Shown: piece by piece, positions 18,449 to 27,348 of the stretch | How the letters are laid out: every line of letters begins with the position of its first letter | Position numbering within the stretch: position 1 is the first letter of the stretch | Origin: Paenibacillus sp. FSL R7-0337 | GTDB lineage: Bacteria; Bacillota; Bacilli; Paenibacillales; Paenibacillaceae | Direction of reading: 5' to 3' | Assembly: GCF_037969875.1 (NCBI RefSeq) | Contig: NZ_CP150218.1 | Location: 1,178,001-1,242,000 of the forward strand | Length of the DNA stretch: 64,000 nt | Translations under genes and position numbers: made by a program | Notes under the pieces: generated by a model | The model's database searches: none | Told to the model about the DNA's origin: nothing | Seen by the model: only the letters and a program-made list of their open reading frames with translations

Positions 18449-18667
18449 ATGTATCAACGTATCCGGGATTTACGCGAAGATAAGGATTTGACACAAACTC
18501 AAATGGCGGAGTATTTGCAATGCAGCCAGCGAATCTATAGTAATTATGAACGCGGTGATGTCGATATCCCCACGGCGATTCTGATCAAGCTGGCAGATTT
18601 TCATATGACGAGTACTGACTATCTACTTAACCGAACGAACCAAAAGAAACCTTATCCCAAAAGTTAG
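18449..18667 (+). CDS. Small XRE-family helix-turn-helix regulator
   Basis: A 72-residue protein that is almost entirely one Cro/CI-type domain: LREDKDLTQTQMAEYLQCSQ (helices 1-2), then RIYSNYERGDVDIPTAILIK (recognition helix and helix 4). ATG 18449 lies nine bases after GGAGGT; an open frame upstream to 18428 is not needed. It is divergent from the DUF6809 gene and the twin palindromes between them are its likely operators. Target genes beyond that are not evident. Confidence 0.88.
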   Translation: MYQRIRDLREDKDLTQTQMAEYLQCSQRIYSNYERGDVDIPTAILIKLADFHMTSTDYLLNRTNQKKPYPKS

Positions 18668-18681
18668 ACTAATATTCGTGG

Positions 18682-18706
18682 GCGCCATAAACTAAGTTTA
18701 TGGCGC
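18682..18706 (+). terminator. Hairpin after XRE gene
   Basis: Perfect 11-base arms GCGCCATAAAC/GTTTATGGCGC with a three-base loop, 14 bases after the stop codon. The T-run is poor. Confidence 0.65.
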
Positions 18707-18734
18707 TTACAAAAAATTTGGGAGGGGTAAATTA

Positions 18735-19055
18735 ATGAAGAAACTTCTTTTCATTATAACTATTTGCATTCTTCTAATTGGATGTTCAAATGGTAAAATC
18801 ACAGGCATCAACAATAATATGTCTAATAGTGATCCCGTGACTTGGCTCACAATTGATGGAAACAAATACTTTTATACGACTACTTATGACAGTATGGATG
18901 AGACCACATTAGTTGATACGGGAAACGTAACTGATGAGGAAGATGGAATTCAACTTGGTCTAAAAATCTACAATAGCAATGTCTTCGAAGACTGTTACTT
19001 CATAAAAAGTAAAGATTATGAAAACGTATGGAGAGAATATAAATTACGCGATTAA
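18735..19055 (+). CDS. Small secreted lipoprotein of unknown function
   Basis: A 106-residue protein with a signal peptide and lipobox (ICILLIGC, cysteine near residue 17), so it is probably anchored to the outer face of the membrane. The mature part is short and beta-rich (LTIDGNKYFYTTTYDSMDE) with no family recognised. GGGAGGGG lies eleven bases before ATG. It stands alone between the XRE gene and a convergent unit. Confidence 0.75.
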   Translation: MKKLLFIITICILLIGCSNGKITGINNNMSNSDPVTWLTIDGNKYFYTTTYDSMDETTLVDTGNVTDEEDGIQLGLKIYNSNVFEDCYFIKSKDYENVWREYKLRD

Positions 19056-19078
19056 CATTGTTCATATCAACACATGTT

Positions 19079-19567
19079 TTACACTTCCAGCCCTAACCGC
19101 AAAGCCAATCCAGCGGTGAATTCTTTTTGAGAATCCAGCTCCAGTTCGTTGAACACTTTGGTCATACGTGCCTGTGCCTGTTCCATTTCACCTATTAAGT
19201 AATAAAGTACGGGTAAATGATGTGGGTTCTCGTATATTCCAGCTTTCTCCCTTAGCTCCAATACCCGAATGACATCTTCAACCTTTTCAAACTGCTGCAG
19301 GTGAGGAAGTATATACTCTGAAATGTCTTTCGTTATTCTTCGTTTAAGTTCCTCAACGCTCGAATCAGGGGTCAACTTGTACCAATTACCGTTCTTCGTT
19401 AGTTCAGTACCGCGTATCTGTAGAACTGAACTCACGACTGTTGGAAAAGCTGGTTTCGGGTATAGATAAACTGTTCCGAATAATTCCTCCATGTAGATTC
19501 CAGTATTGAAACAGAATTCAACTTCATATTGCGTGTTCCACCTGGATGATTGAATGTTCGCTGTCAT
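19079..19567 (-). CDS. DUF4304-like protein, probably N-terminally truncated
   Basis: The first ATG-started frame (162 residues) opens with NIQSSRWNTQYEVEFCFNTG, which looks like the middle of a DUF4304 domain and not its start. The same frame continues upstream as protein-like sequence (GFELFWRMGE) but is interrupted by TAG at 19577-19579 and soon meets the end of the ADP-ribosylglycohydrolase gene. So the gene may be a truncated or nonsense-broken copy. DUF4304 proteins are seen among immunity proteins of toxin systems; that link is family-level and uncertain here. It is last in a four-gene run. Confidence 0.55.
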   Translation of the reverse strand: MTANIQSSRWNTQYEVEFCFNTGIYMEELFGTVYLYPKPAFPTVVSSVLQIRGTELTKNGNWYKLTPDSSVEELKRRITKDISEYILPHLQQFEKVEDVIRVLELREKAGIYENPHHLPVLYYLIGEMEQAQARMTKVFNELELDSQKEFTAGLALRLGLEV

Positions 19568-19601
19568 CCTGCATCCCTACTCCCCCATCCTCCAAAACAA
19601 T

Positions 19602-20996
19602 TCAAATCCCCAAATTCTCATTCACATACAGCTCACTGGGTTGAATCCGATGCTGACCAGTATGCAACAGCTCTGGCAAACGTCCTATGCGCTCAGCCAA
19701 GCGGGAGAGTTGTTGCTCATGAAAATAAGATAAGCCTGTATGAATCCGGTCCTGGAAAGGTTCAAGCCATCTCGCTTCCAAGCTGTCCGCGCCGAAAAAC
19801 ACCCCGAGCAGTGAACCGGCTGTTGCTCCGAAGCTGTCGGTATCGTTGCCTTGCATAACCTGCTTGCATATTCCGTCTCCGGCATTCTCAGCAAATCGAA
19901 AGGTATTGATCAAGGTTCCGATTTCCTGATACACCTGACAGTGGGAATGAGTCGCGTACTTCTGATGAATCCTTTGATAAGCCTCCAGCCAGTTATCTGC
20001 ATCCGCTACGATCTGTAGGCAATCCGCAGTAATCTCATAGAACCGGCTCCTTCTAGGGACGAATTGCAGTGCAGTATTAATTATTTCAAGAGAATCGCGC
20101 AGCACGTGGGCGGCAGCAATTGCAGCAGCAATGAACATCGTGGCATAGATTCCCGTCCGCCGATGTGTAAAACTGGCATCACGCCAAGCCAGCTCGGCCG
20201 CAAGCGCAGGTTGACCGGGGCAGGCATAGCCGTAAGCATCTGCACGAATTGCCGCCCCGCATAATTCTGTATCTTGCACCAGGAAGTCGGGCCAAGAATC
20301 TATTTCAGAATGATTGAATAATTCCCGGTCATGCTCCAAATAGCTAATCCCCGACCGAACCAGGATAGCCCTCTCCGGCCCCCATGTTGTACTGATCGGA
20401 AGATGATTGATCCATAAATCTCTTAGGTTTCTTTTCGTAAAACCCTTACCGAATTGCTCTAACGCCATCATGCCCATTAAGGTGTAGTTGATATCATCGT
20501 CAGGTGCCACATAACGAATCCGCCCCCGCGTGGTCTCGAACCAGGACCAATGACGACGATCCAACGCATGGAGGGCTTGTTCCGAAATATAATCATTCAG
20601 CGGCCATTCCCCCACAGCGGTTAACGCTTGACGTAATTCTGGCAACGTGGGATTGACCTCAATCGGCTTGCCCAGCATTGAACCACAGACTGAAGCGAGG
20701 AAGCCTGCCTCTACACGCTTGGCACTGTCCTTCAGATTCAATACTCCGATCTGGCCTAGAGGTCTATCCGGGTCGCATTCCCGCCATATCTCCTGCAAAT
20801 CATCCGGCTCATAGTAAGGCCAGTTGTCCCGCATTGGAATATCAGCCAAGCTATGGGCGAATTCCAGATAAGCATCGTAGCTTGAGGGAAGCTGTTCCAA
20901 TCGGGCTAAATAACCAGAGGTTTGATGTCCCTGTGCAAATTTATTACGCAGAATCCCCTCTAATTGATGTTTCAGAAACGATAGTGATGGCAGCAT
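19602..20996 (-). CDS. ADP-ribosylglycohydrolase (ARH/DraG) family protein
   Basis: A 464-residue protein of the ARH fold. Metal-site motifs are visible: ASVCGSMLGKPIEVNP near residue 100, APDDDINYTLMGM near 165 and the C-terminal GNDTDSFGATAGSLLGVFFG near 385-405. The ~95-residue N-terminal extension is not part of the core. Such enzymes remove ADP-ribose from proteins, nucleic acids or small molecules; the substrate is not predictable. The gene overlaps the preceding 76-residue ORF by 25 bases and is followed 34 bases later by the DUF4304-like gene, which suggests one transcript with SUKH/HEAT at its head. Confidence 0.85.
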   Translation of the reverse strand: MLPSLSFLKHQLEGILRNKFAQGHQTSGYLARLEQLPSSYDAYLEFAHSLADIPMRDNWPYYEPDDLQEIWRECDPDRPLGQIGVLNLKDSAKRVEAGFLASVCGSMLGKPIEVNPTLPELRQALTAVGEWPLNDYISEQALHALDRRHWSWFETTRGRIRYVAPDDDINYTLMGMMALEQFGKGFTKRNLRDLWINHLPISTTWGPERAILVRSGISYLEHDRELFNHSEIDSWPDFLVQDTELCGAAIRADAYGYACPGQPALAAELAWRDASFTHRRTGIYATMFIAAAIAAAHVLRDSLEIINTALQFVPRRSRFYEITADCLQIVADADNWLEAYQRIHQKYATHSHCQVYQEIGTLINTFRFAENAGDGICKQVMQGNDTDSFGATAGSLLGVFFGADSLEARWLEPFQDRIHTGLSYFHEQQLSRLAERIGRLPELLHTGQHRIQPSELYVNENLGI

Positions 20997-21202
20997 GTTG
21001 TCTCTCCTTTATTCTGATTATCACAAAACCCCAACAATTTAGAAAAATAAACAGATTTCAAAAGTTCACTGTTTATCGCTTGAATCTCCTTAATTAATTC
21101 CATAATTTTAGTTCTTATCTCATTTATAAATTCACTTTTGTGTACTCTATTTCCTAGTAGTTCGAGTCGATTTACGAGCAATTCAGAGCTTTTATATTTC
21201 AT
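20972..21202 (-). CDS. Small unknown ORF bridging SUKH/HEAT and ADP-ribosylglycohydrolase genes
   Basis: A 76-residue, mainly helical protein (LLVNRLELLGNRVHKSEFIN) ending with an odd Cys/His-rich tail (TTCCHHYRF). It overlaps its upstream neighbour by 11 bases and its downstream neighbour by 25, a sign of translational coupling. The C-terminal tail is encoded inside the start region of the next gene, so the natural product may be shorter. No family recognised. Confidence 0.5.
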   Translation of the reverse strand: MKYKSSELLVNRLELLGNRVHKSEFINEIRTKIMELIKEIQAINSELLKSVYFSKLLGFCDNQNKGETTCCHHYRF

Positions 21203-21908
21203 TTTTTCGGTCTTCCCTTATCCTTTCTAATGCTCTTTTGGCTGCTATTTTCCCATTATGCATTCCGTTTTTGGAGATCTTCACCAGCTTTTCCTTAGCT
21301 GGTATATAAGTATGAAATCCAATAATCTCACATGCTCTTTCTTGAACAAACATATCTTCATCGTCTAGATATTTTATGATGGAATTAAGATTTCCTTTTG
21401 GCGTTAATGCCATAATCGAAAAAATATACTGACAGCGAATATCATCGCTTATAAGTTGGTCAGAGCTTATCATTCGATTCAACTCGTCAATACAAGCGAG
21501 GTCTTCATTCATTTCAGTTTGACTAACTTCAAATTCTGCTGGATAGTCTTTATTCAAATCATGCCAATCCAGATCAGGATATTCTTCGATTTTCGTTATA
21601 AATGAACGTATACTTCTAAAGGCCGGAGATACATCCGTTTCCTCATGATCGATATAACATATCCTGTATTTGCATGTGCCTTGTACGTACAAGCCAATAT
21701 AGTTTGAATGATCGTCACTCCACAAAGGAATCATATCCCGATAAGCCTCTATTTTGGACAAATAATCAACTAATTCAACAATTTCGTCAGCTTCCATTAA
21801 TCTCAAAAAGTAGTTTTGATCCTTTTGTTTCTCCTTGTGCAGCTCCAACTCCTCAACTAATGCAACAGGCAATGTGAGGCCAAGTCTGTGAATAAGATCT
21901 GTAAGCAT
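21192..21908 (-). CDS. SUKH(SMI1/KNR4)-like protein with HEAT-like C-terminus
   Basis: A 238-residue protein. Residues about 50-115 read like an SMI1/KNR4 (SUKH) fold (IPLWSDDHSNYIGLYVQGTC, then SPAFRSIRSFITKI). Residues about 165-235 look like HEAT-type helical repeats (LNSIIKYLDDEDMFVQERAC, KEKLVKISKNGMHNGK). SUKH proteins are common immunity proteins against nuclease and other toxins. ATG 21908 sits seven bases after GAGGAG, preferred over the longer frame to 21938. It heads a tightly packed four-gene run with the ADP-ribosylglycohydrolase. Confidence 0.65.
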   Translation of the reverse strand: MLTDLIHRLGLTLPVALVEELELHKEKQKDQNYFLRLMEADEIVELVDYLSKIEAYRDMIPLWSDDHSNYIGLYVQGTCKYRICYIDHEETDVSPAFRSIRSFITKIEEYPDLDWHDLNKDYPAEFEVSQTEMNEDLACIDELNRMISSDQLISDDIRCQYIFSIMALTPKGNLNSIIKYLDDEDMFVQERACEIIGFHTYIPAKEKLVKISKNGMHNGKIAAKRALERIREDRKNEI

Positions 21909-21999
21909 GCGACTACTCCTCATAAAATAGTTTTTCACAACCTAGTGTCACTTTATGATTGACTTTTGTGGTACTTTTTCAGAATGAGATAGTTCATAT

Positions 22000-22235
22000 T
22001 TATTGCGAATGTACATTCCTAATGAAAGATGTATCCCACTCGTATTCTCTAGCTGGCGCAACTCGCTTTTTGGCCACTATTACTTTCACCTTTTCTAGGA
22101 ATTCTCCCAATACTCTACCATCACATCTGAATATTCATGTTCACACCTACCAAACACCACTTCAAACTCACCACTAACTACTAAATGTGCAATTACCTCT
22201 TCAATCCGCTTACGACTGCATTCGTCTAGTTCCAT
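22000..22235 (-). pseudogene. Small gene split by a one-base frameshift
   Basis: From ATG 22235 the frame reads MELDECSRKRIEEVIAHLVV and on to a TAG. A one-base shift near 22100 restores a frame reading LGEFLEKVKVIVAKKRVA and then REYEWDTSFIRNVHSQ to a TAA at 22000. The joined product would be about 78 residues, and both halves look like one compact protein. A mutation or sequencing error would explain it. No family recognised. Confidence 0.45.
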
Positions 22236-22311
22236 TCCCCTTCAGCCCATTCTTCAGTTTAACCATATCGAATACTTCATTTCATTCACCCTAGCCTCTC
22301 CCCATTCTGCC

Positions 22312-22974
22312 TCACAAAACAAACACAACCGCAATCACCAAATACGAATACCGCACATTCTTTTTCAACATTATGTATATCGTTCCGTAAAGTAGTGACA
22401 TGAAGAACGCATAAACGCCCGTTGCCCCGCCCTGGAGCAGAATGTGGATCAGGCCCCAAGTGAGTGCGAGGAACATCCCTCCGTAGGGCAGCCCGTCTCT
22501 TTTGAAGAGCGTTTCACCGAATTTCTGTCCAAAAGCAATCGTCAGCAGGATCAGCGCAGCTTCGAACAAGTAATAGATATTCTGAAAAACGAACCTCACC
22601 GCATCCTTGTATTCCTGAACCGGCTTAAACCCCTCCCATACGATAGTTGTAGCTGCAATGGCGATCACCGACAACACCACCGCGAGCAACCATTCCTTGG
22701 CCTCTGGCTCTGCATTTAACTTCATGATGTCAAAATCGTATTTGCGCTTGGAGAGCCTAATCAAGAATACGGCCATGCTCCCCCACAACAAGCAAGTAAT
22801 TCCCCAGTGGATACATTGATGAAGCAGTGTATATTCGGAGCTTTTAACTCCTAAGATTGAAGGCAATACCATCGACAATAGCACTTCCAGACCAAACCCT
22901 GCAAACGCATACAATGCTAAAGACAGATAATCGCTTGCTCCAACCTTTTTCTCTGCCATCCCAGTGTTCCCCAT
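22312..22974 (-). CDS. Polytopic membrane protein, CPBP-like
   Basis: About 220 residues with roughly six hydrophobic segments. The C-terminal part (GQKFGETLFKRDGLPYGG, then LALTWGLIHILLQGG) resembles the CPBP/Abi region, but the canonical EExxxR motif of the active protease is not intact, so a degenerate or non-catalytic member is likely. ATG 22974 follows GGGGAGGATGAGG. It lies just after the WYL regulator gene on the same strand with a 63-base gap. Confidence 0.65.
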   Translation of the reverse strand: MGNTGMAEKKVGASDYLSLALYAFAGFGLEVLLSMVLPSILGVKSSEYTLLHQCIHWGITCLLWGSMAVFLIRLSKRKYDFDIMKLNAEPEAKEWLLAVVLSVIAIAATTIVWEGFKPVQEYKDAVRFVFQNIYYLFEAALILLTIAFGQKFGETLFKRDGLPYGGMFLALTWGLIHILLQGGATGVYAFFMSLLYGTIYIMLKKNVRYSYLVIAVVFVL

Positions 22975-23037
22975 AATCCTCATCCTCCCCAGATCCATTC
23001 AACTTCATGTGCCAAAAGCTCACCCACCCCGCCACGC

Positions 23038-23979
23038 TCACCAATCCACATCGTTATCCCCCTCATACTTACTCATAATCCCCCGCACATATTCCTTGAA
23101 CACTCTCCGCATCTCAGGCGGCCCCAGCACTTCACATTTATCGCCAAAAGCAAGCAGCCGGTCGTAGCCATGGTCATTTGCAATAATGGGATACTTGGCC
23201 CAGCAGTGGTGTTCATCCACCCGCAGAATATGGTCAGCGCCGAACCGTTCAATCACGCGATCCATGACGGAGCGGTCCAGCCGGATCGTAACCTCGACCC
23301 AGCCCTGGTTCAGCCAATCGCTGCCGTCCATCGGGAGAGGCGTGAATGCTTTTGGAGCAAACTGCTCCTTCGTTACCCGGAGACCACTCATCCTGGCCAG
23401 CTTGAAGACCCGGTAGTTCTGCTTGACCAGACAATAGGCTTGCAAGTACCAGCTACTCTCCTTGAAAACCACCTGATACGGCTCCACCCGCCGTTCACTG
23501 ATCTGCCCCCGCGCATCCGTATACGCAAAAGCCAGCACAGCGTGCTCATTCATCGCCGTCTCGATCATCCCGAACAGGCTGCGCAGCGACTCATTCCCTT
23601 GATTCAAGGACAGATCCATGACGAACGGCGCATTCGGTCTGCCCTCTGCATTGTCCGGGTAGAGAGTGTTCAGCTTCTCCGCTGCATACACCATTTCCCT
23701 TCTCCCAAAAAGCTGCTTGTAGCTCTGCATCCCATTCTGCAGGTTCTGAATTTCTTGCGGGGTGAACAAGGTTTTGCCCACTTTGTAGGATTTCATCAAG
23801 CCGACACCGCCCCATGCTCCCATGAGCGTATAGATCGGCAGGCCGGCTCTGTTCAGCATATCAATATCCCGGTAAATTGTTCGTCTGCTGACTTCGAGAC
23901 GCTCCGCTAACTCGCGCGCACTAATCTGCTCATGCTCCAGCAGGATCATAATGAGCGCAATCAAGCGATCCATTTTCAT
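23038..23979 (-). CDS. WYL-domain transcriptional regulator (YafY type)
   Basis: A 313-residue regulator. An HTH_11 winged helix occupies residues ~1-60 (LIALIMILLEHEQISARELA, VSRRTIYRDIDMLNRAGLPI), and the WYL domain lies at ~135-215 (SERRVEPYQVVFKESSWYLQ, RVFKLARMSGLRV), followed by the WCX C-terminal extension. WYL domains bind ligands such as nucleic acid and act as sensors. ATG 23979 follows AGAGGTGG. It is divergent from the GyrI-like gene, whose expression it probably controls. Confidence 0.9.
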   Translation of the reverse strand: MKMDRLIALIMILLEHEQISARELAERLEVSRRTIYRDIDMLNRAGLPIYTLMGAWGGVGLMKSYKVGKTLFTPQEIQNLQNGMQSYKQLFGRREMVYAAEKLNTLYPDNAEGRPNAPFVMDLSLNQGNESLRSLFGMIETAMNEHAVLAFAYTDARGQISERRVEPYQVVFKESSWYLQAYCLVKQNYRVFKLARMSGLRVTKEQFAPKAFTPLPMDGSDWLNQGWVEVTIRLDRSVMDRVIERFGADHILRVDEHHCWAKYPIIANDHGYDRLLAFGDKCEVLGPPEMRRVFKEYVRGIMSKYEGDNDVDW

Positions 23980-24078
23980 CCTAACCACCTCTAATCAAGT
24001 ATGCCATACAGATGTCACAGTTGGTAGATTATGCTTGCTTGGAATACACCAATCCCACGATCCAGGAGGTACATTGTC

Positions 24079-24570
24079 ATGATTTCGACCAGAATTGAAA
24101 CGAAAGAAGCATTCCGCATCATCGGGTACAAGACGGCTATAAGTGAAGGCGAGGCGGTGCACGATCCGGCGTATTCTCCGCTCAAAACGGCTTTTTTCAA
24201 AAGCACGCTGGAGAACGGCTCCATGGCCTCTCTGCTTCCCTTGTCTGAGAGTCCCTACGGCTTCGCCGCGATTGCTCAGGAGGATGGGAAGATCCTGTAT
24301 GTTGCAGGCGTTCAGTCGTTGGGGCCCGAGCCGGATGCTGCGGGTGAAGTGCTTTTTCCGGGAGGAGAGTATTTAGTATTGTCGGGTCAGGGCGGGTTGT
24401 CGCGTCTTGCGTTTGACCGGCTGGAGGATGAGGCATTCGGTGCCATCCTGAACGATAATTATGAGTACGTGTATACCGGACACCCAATTGCGGAGGTACT
24501 GACCAATGGCAATCCTATGGATGCCGAAGTTGAAGTATGGGTGCCGGTGAAGAAGCGGAAGGCAGATTGA
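24079..24570 (+). CDS. GyrI-like / AraC effector-binding domain protein
   Basis: A 163-residue stand-alone small-molecule-binding domain: N-terminal ISTRIETKEAFRIIGYKTAI, a central LYVAGVQSLGP strand pair, PGGEYLVLSGQG and C-terminal EVEVWVPVKK. The layout matches the SOUL/GyrI ligand-binding fold that captures hydrophobic cations. ATG 24079 follows GGAGGT; the upstream extension is not needed. It faces a WYL regulator across a short divergent promoter region, a common pairing. Confidence 0.85.
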   Translation: MISTRIETKEAFRIIGYKTAISEGEAVHDPAYSPLKTAFFKSTLENGSMASLLPLSESPYGFAAIAQEDGKILYVAGVQSLGPEPDAAGEVLFPGGEYLVLSGQGGLSRLAFDRLEDEAFGAILNDNYEYVYTGHPIAEVLTNGNPMDAEVEVWVPVKKRKAD

Positions 24571-24629
24571 GGACTCCACTAAGTGGAAATAACGTTAGGC
24601 TGTAGGTAAAAGCAACTTCGTTGCGTTGT

Positions 24630-24682
24630 AGCGCGTTAGATCAGCTTGTACTCAAAATTTGAGGTGTGGCTGATCTAGCGCT
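24630..24682. terminator. Bidirectional hairpin
   Basis: TAGATCAGC/GCTGATCTA plus outer AGCGC/GCGCT arms, with an inner CTCAAAATTTGAG palindrome. It lies between the convergent GyrI-like and DUF1648 genes. Confidence 0.7.
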
Positions 24683-24692
24683 CAACTATTAA

Positions 24693-25568
24693 TTAAGTGT
24701 TGCGGCTTTCACGCTGACCAGCCCAGTACGTTAAGGTGCAGGCATATAGGATGATAAAGGCAATAATGCTTAGGACAACGGGGATAACAAAATTAATGTG
24801 AAGCAGAGAGATCATATTTAGCTGCACGACGGATAACAGGATAACGAACAAGAAGCTTGCTGTAATCATAAAATTGGACCAGGCACGGCGGTAAGATACG
24901 TCTTCTCTAACCTGCTGCTTCCCTCTGCGCATTCTCCAATATTCATAAATGAACAGAAGTGTCCCTAACACCTGCATCATCGCAGGTATAAACACGATAC
25001 TATAAGATTTATCTACATAGCGGTCTACAGTCCAACTGCTGTCGAAATGGACAGGTAGCTGGTCAGGAATCAAATCGTAGTTGCGCAGCACTGTTACAAT
25101 ACTAACCATAATAATAACAGCATGAATAAGGAACCATTGAACCGATAGTCCGACATTTCCTTTCCGAAATGCAGATTTCATCTCCATGACCGATGATTCG
25201 GGAGCAGGAGGCAGCATAGACAGTACGCTTTTCATTTTCGAATGATACCTAATGTTAATGACCAGAGAGATTACGAGCATGGCGAGTGCATAGGTAATAA
25301 TGATCCAACTGACTTGCCTCGAATGTTCATCACTGTAGATTAAGCATAGGATGCCAACAATGAACAGGATGGTATGTAAAAAAGCACTAATCCTGGCATA
25401 CGACTTCCGCATCTGGCGCAGCTGCTCACTGTAGAATTGTACAGCACTGACGGTGACTCCAAAACTAATCGTCTCTTTTGTTAAATACGGCATACTCACA
25501 ATGAGTACAATGGAAGGTACAAATACTAAGATAAATATTATAACAGGCAGGATCGTTATATCACTCAC
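24693..25568 (-). CDS. DUF1648 membrane protein
   Basis: A 291-residue polytopic membrane protein with about seven hydrophobic segments. The DUF1648 signature, IPDQLPVHFDSSWTVDRYVD, lies at residues ~170-190 between segments. Members include SdpI-like immunity proteins and regulators in Bacilli, but this protein lacks a clear SdpI C-terminal signature. It lies 16 bases after the preceding membrane-anchored unknown gene, so the two are likely co-transcribed. Confidence 0.75.
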   Translation of the reverse strand: MSDITILPVIIFILVFVPSIVLIVSMPYLTKETISFGVTVSAVQFYSEQLRQMRKSYARISAFLHTILFIVGILCLIYSDEHSRQVSWIIITYALAMLVISLVINIRYHSKMKSVLSMLPPAPESSVMEMKSAFRKGNVGLSVQWFLIHAVIIMVSIVTVLRNYDLIPDQLPVHFDSSWTVDRYVDKSYSIVFIPAMMQVLGTLLFIYEYWRMRRGKQQVREDVSYRRAWSNFMITASFLFVILLSVVQLNMISLLHINFVIPVVLSIIAFIILYACTLTYWAGQRESRNT

Positions 25569-25584
25569 CTCAATCTAATGGATA

Positions 25585-26337
25585 TTATTTCACATAATTC
25601 TCGAAAGCGATCTTATACTCAGCATATTTTGCGGGATTACTTTTTTCGTATATTTTCAAATAAGCGGGCTCCCGAAAATCTATATCATTTACATCAAAAT
25701 TGATGCTCTTGATATCTCCGTTCTCATTATCTTCGGTTTTATAGGGTTGGATGATTTCACCCTCCTGTTTCAATTCCATGGCTAACCTCTGAGCCCATCC
25801 ATCGAATAAGTAAGCAGAGAATGAAATATGATCATAGCCGATAAATTTATACACTTCATTAATAGACGACGTCCTGCCATAATTCTCGTATAGGTCGCTT
25901 GAATATATGGCTACATATCTGTAAGGTGTATCAATAAATACGCCCATGTATTCAAATGCACTATCTCTATTGGCGGATGAAAATACAGGCAATTTGAAGT
26001 CTTCGCCGATATAGCCAGGATCTCTTTTTCCTTCATTGATCGCCTTCATAATTTGATCATTAGTTAAGCTATAGATATATCCGTAACCCGATTTTACTGT
26101 TGCTGCTATTATATCTTGATCTATTATTGTCAATGAATCTTCTTTCCTACTTGTGTTAGTTCTACTTATTCCAGTACTACTTGTGTTAGGCATATCAATA
26201 GAAGTTGAAGCTGACTTATTGATACTCGAAATTGTACTTCCTTTCTCAACTAAATCAAACTTCGATAATCCATAAAATATTACTACATTTACTGTTAAGG
26301 AAACTGTCAATAAAATAAATAAAATCTTAACCTTCAT
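25585..26337 (-). CDS. Membrane-anchored or secreted unknown protein
   Basis: A 250-residue protein with an N-terminal hydrophobic segment (ILFILLTVSLTVNVVIFYGL), then a Ser/Thr-rich linker to about residue 65, and a globular extracytoplasmic part with no recognised domain. ATG 26337 follows GAGGGTGG, so the longer frame to 26355 is not used. It is followed closely by the DUF1648 membrane gene, probably in one operon. Confidence 0.7.
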   Translation of the reverse strand: MKVKILFILLTVSLTVNVVIFYGLSKFDLVEKGSTISSINKSASTSIDMPNTSSTGISRTNTSRKEDSLTIIDQDIIAATVKSGYGYIYSLTNDQIMKAINEGKRDPGYIGEDFKLPVFSSANRDSAFEYMGVFIDTPYRYVAIYSSDLYENYGRTSSINEVYKFIGYDHISFSAYLFDGWAQRLAMELKQEGEIIQPYKTEDNENGDIKSINFDVNDIDFREPAYLKIYEKSNPAKYAEYKIAFENYVK

Positions 26338-26421
26338 TATGTATGCCACCCTCAATTTCCGCGTAATGCAATAACCCTACCATATTATGGGGTACGTGTC
26401 ACTTCCCCGCACCCCGCACCC

Positions 26422-27348
26422 TCAGAGCAAATCACTAACCGAAATCTGATACAATGTATCATCTGCACAGAACAACACGCGGTCTTCCCGGAAATCTTGC
26501 GACCTTAGTTCAAGCGGCTCGGATTTTTCATTCAGAAACTTTACCTTATGCCCTTTGGTCAAGCTGGATTGTTCAAGTTTCTTGATAACATATTCTCCGT
26601 GTTTGCCGTAACCGCCATCGAACAAGAAGTGATAACCATCCGTGCAGAACCCGGCCGAACCGGAAATCTCAGGATTCATAAACGTAACCTTGGGCTGATT
26701 GGGTCCGCCTGAGATGCAGCCGAGTAAAAAGTCCGTATAATAATAAAACCAGACCTGCTCTTCACGGACAACATTCAAAGCATAACAATCGGCAATATTA
26801 GACACATGATCTTCGTACAATTTGTTTCCATGCTCATCCCAGGCCACAAGGCCGTGTTCACCGACAGGCTGATCCCACCCGTTATTCCCGAACACGCCTT
26901 CGTCAAAATAACTGGTCCAGATGGTTCCTTTCTCCGTCACCTGAACATTCTGAATCCCATCTCCAAGCAGGAACTCACGAACGATACGTCCTGTATAATC
27001 ACATACTTTGGCGTTCAGATCATATCTTCCTGCACCATAATACATGCTGCGTGCTCCAACCAACAGCAGATGTCTGCGAAGCGGCTGAACATAATGATAA
27101 TTAAAATGCTGATCCGGAAATGTAATTTCATCGATGTAATGTTGACTTTCTACCATCAGAACCTTGTAGGTACGCGGTTGCTTCAAGGCGGATTGCACGA
27201 ACATTCCGCTTTTCCGTTCCGGGATCTGATTAACCAGCAAGACATATATACAGCCATCTCCACCTAATTGCGCTGAGACGATCTCGAACCCCTCAGTATG
27301 CACCGAAATATCAGCAAAAGGCTGCAGCGTCACTGTTTTATGAAACAT
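26422..27348 (-). CDS. Unknown beta-propeller-like cytoplasmic protein
   Basis: A 308-residue protein with no signal peptide. It consists of repeated strand-rich segments with aromatic/glycine turns (TIWTSYFDEGVFGNNGWDQP, GLVAWDEHGNKLYED, GFCTDGYHFLFDGGYGKHG), suggesting a propeller. Family not recognised beyond similar proteins expected in Paenibacillus. ATG 27348 follows AAGGAGGAATTGGC. It has its own promoter region; its relation to the downstream membrane genes, 67 bases away, is unclear. Confidence 0.7.
   Translation of the reverse strand: MFHKTVTLQPFADISVHTEGFEIVSAQLGGDGCIYVLLVNQIPERKSGMFVQSALKQPRTYKVLMVESQHYIDEITFPDQHFNYHYVQPLRRHLLLVGARSMYYGAGRYDLNAKVCDYTGRIVREFLLGDGIQNVQVTEKGTIWTSYFDEGVFGNNGWDQPVGEHGLVAWDEHGNKLYEDHVSNIADCYALNVVREEQVWFYYYTDFLLGCISGGPNQPKVTFMNPEISGSAGFCTDGYHFLFDGGYGKHGEYVIKKLEQSSLTKGHKVKFLNEKSEPLELRSQDFREDRVLFCADDTLYQISVSDLL

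Noticed and set aside
21959..22177. 72-codon plus-strand frame
   Set aside because: No ribosome site and low-quality composition; the minus strand holds the more convincing broken small gene.
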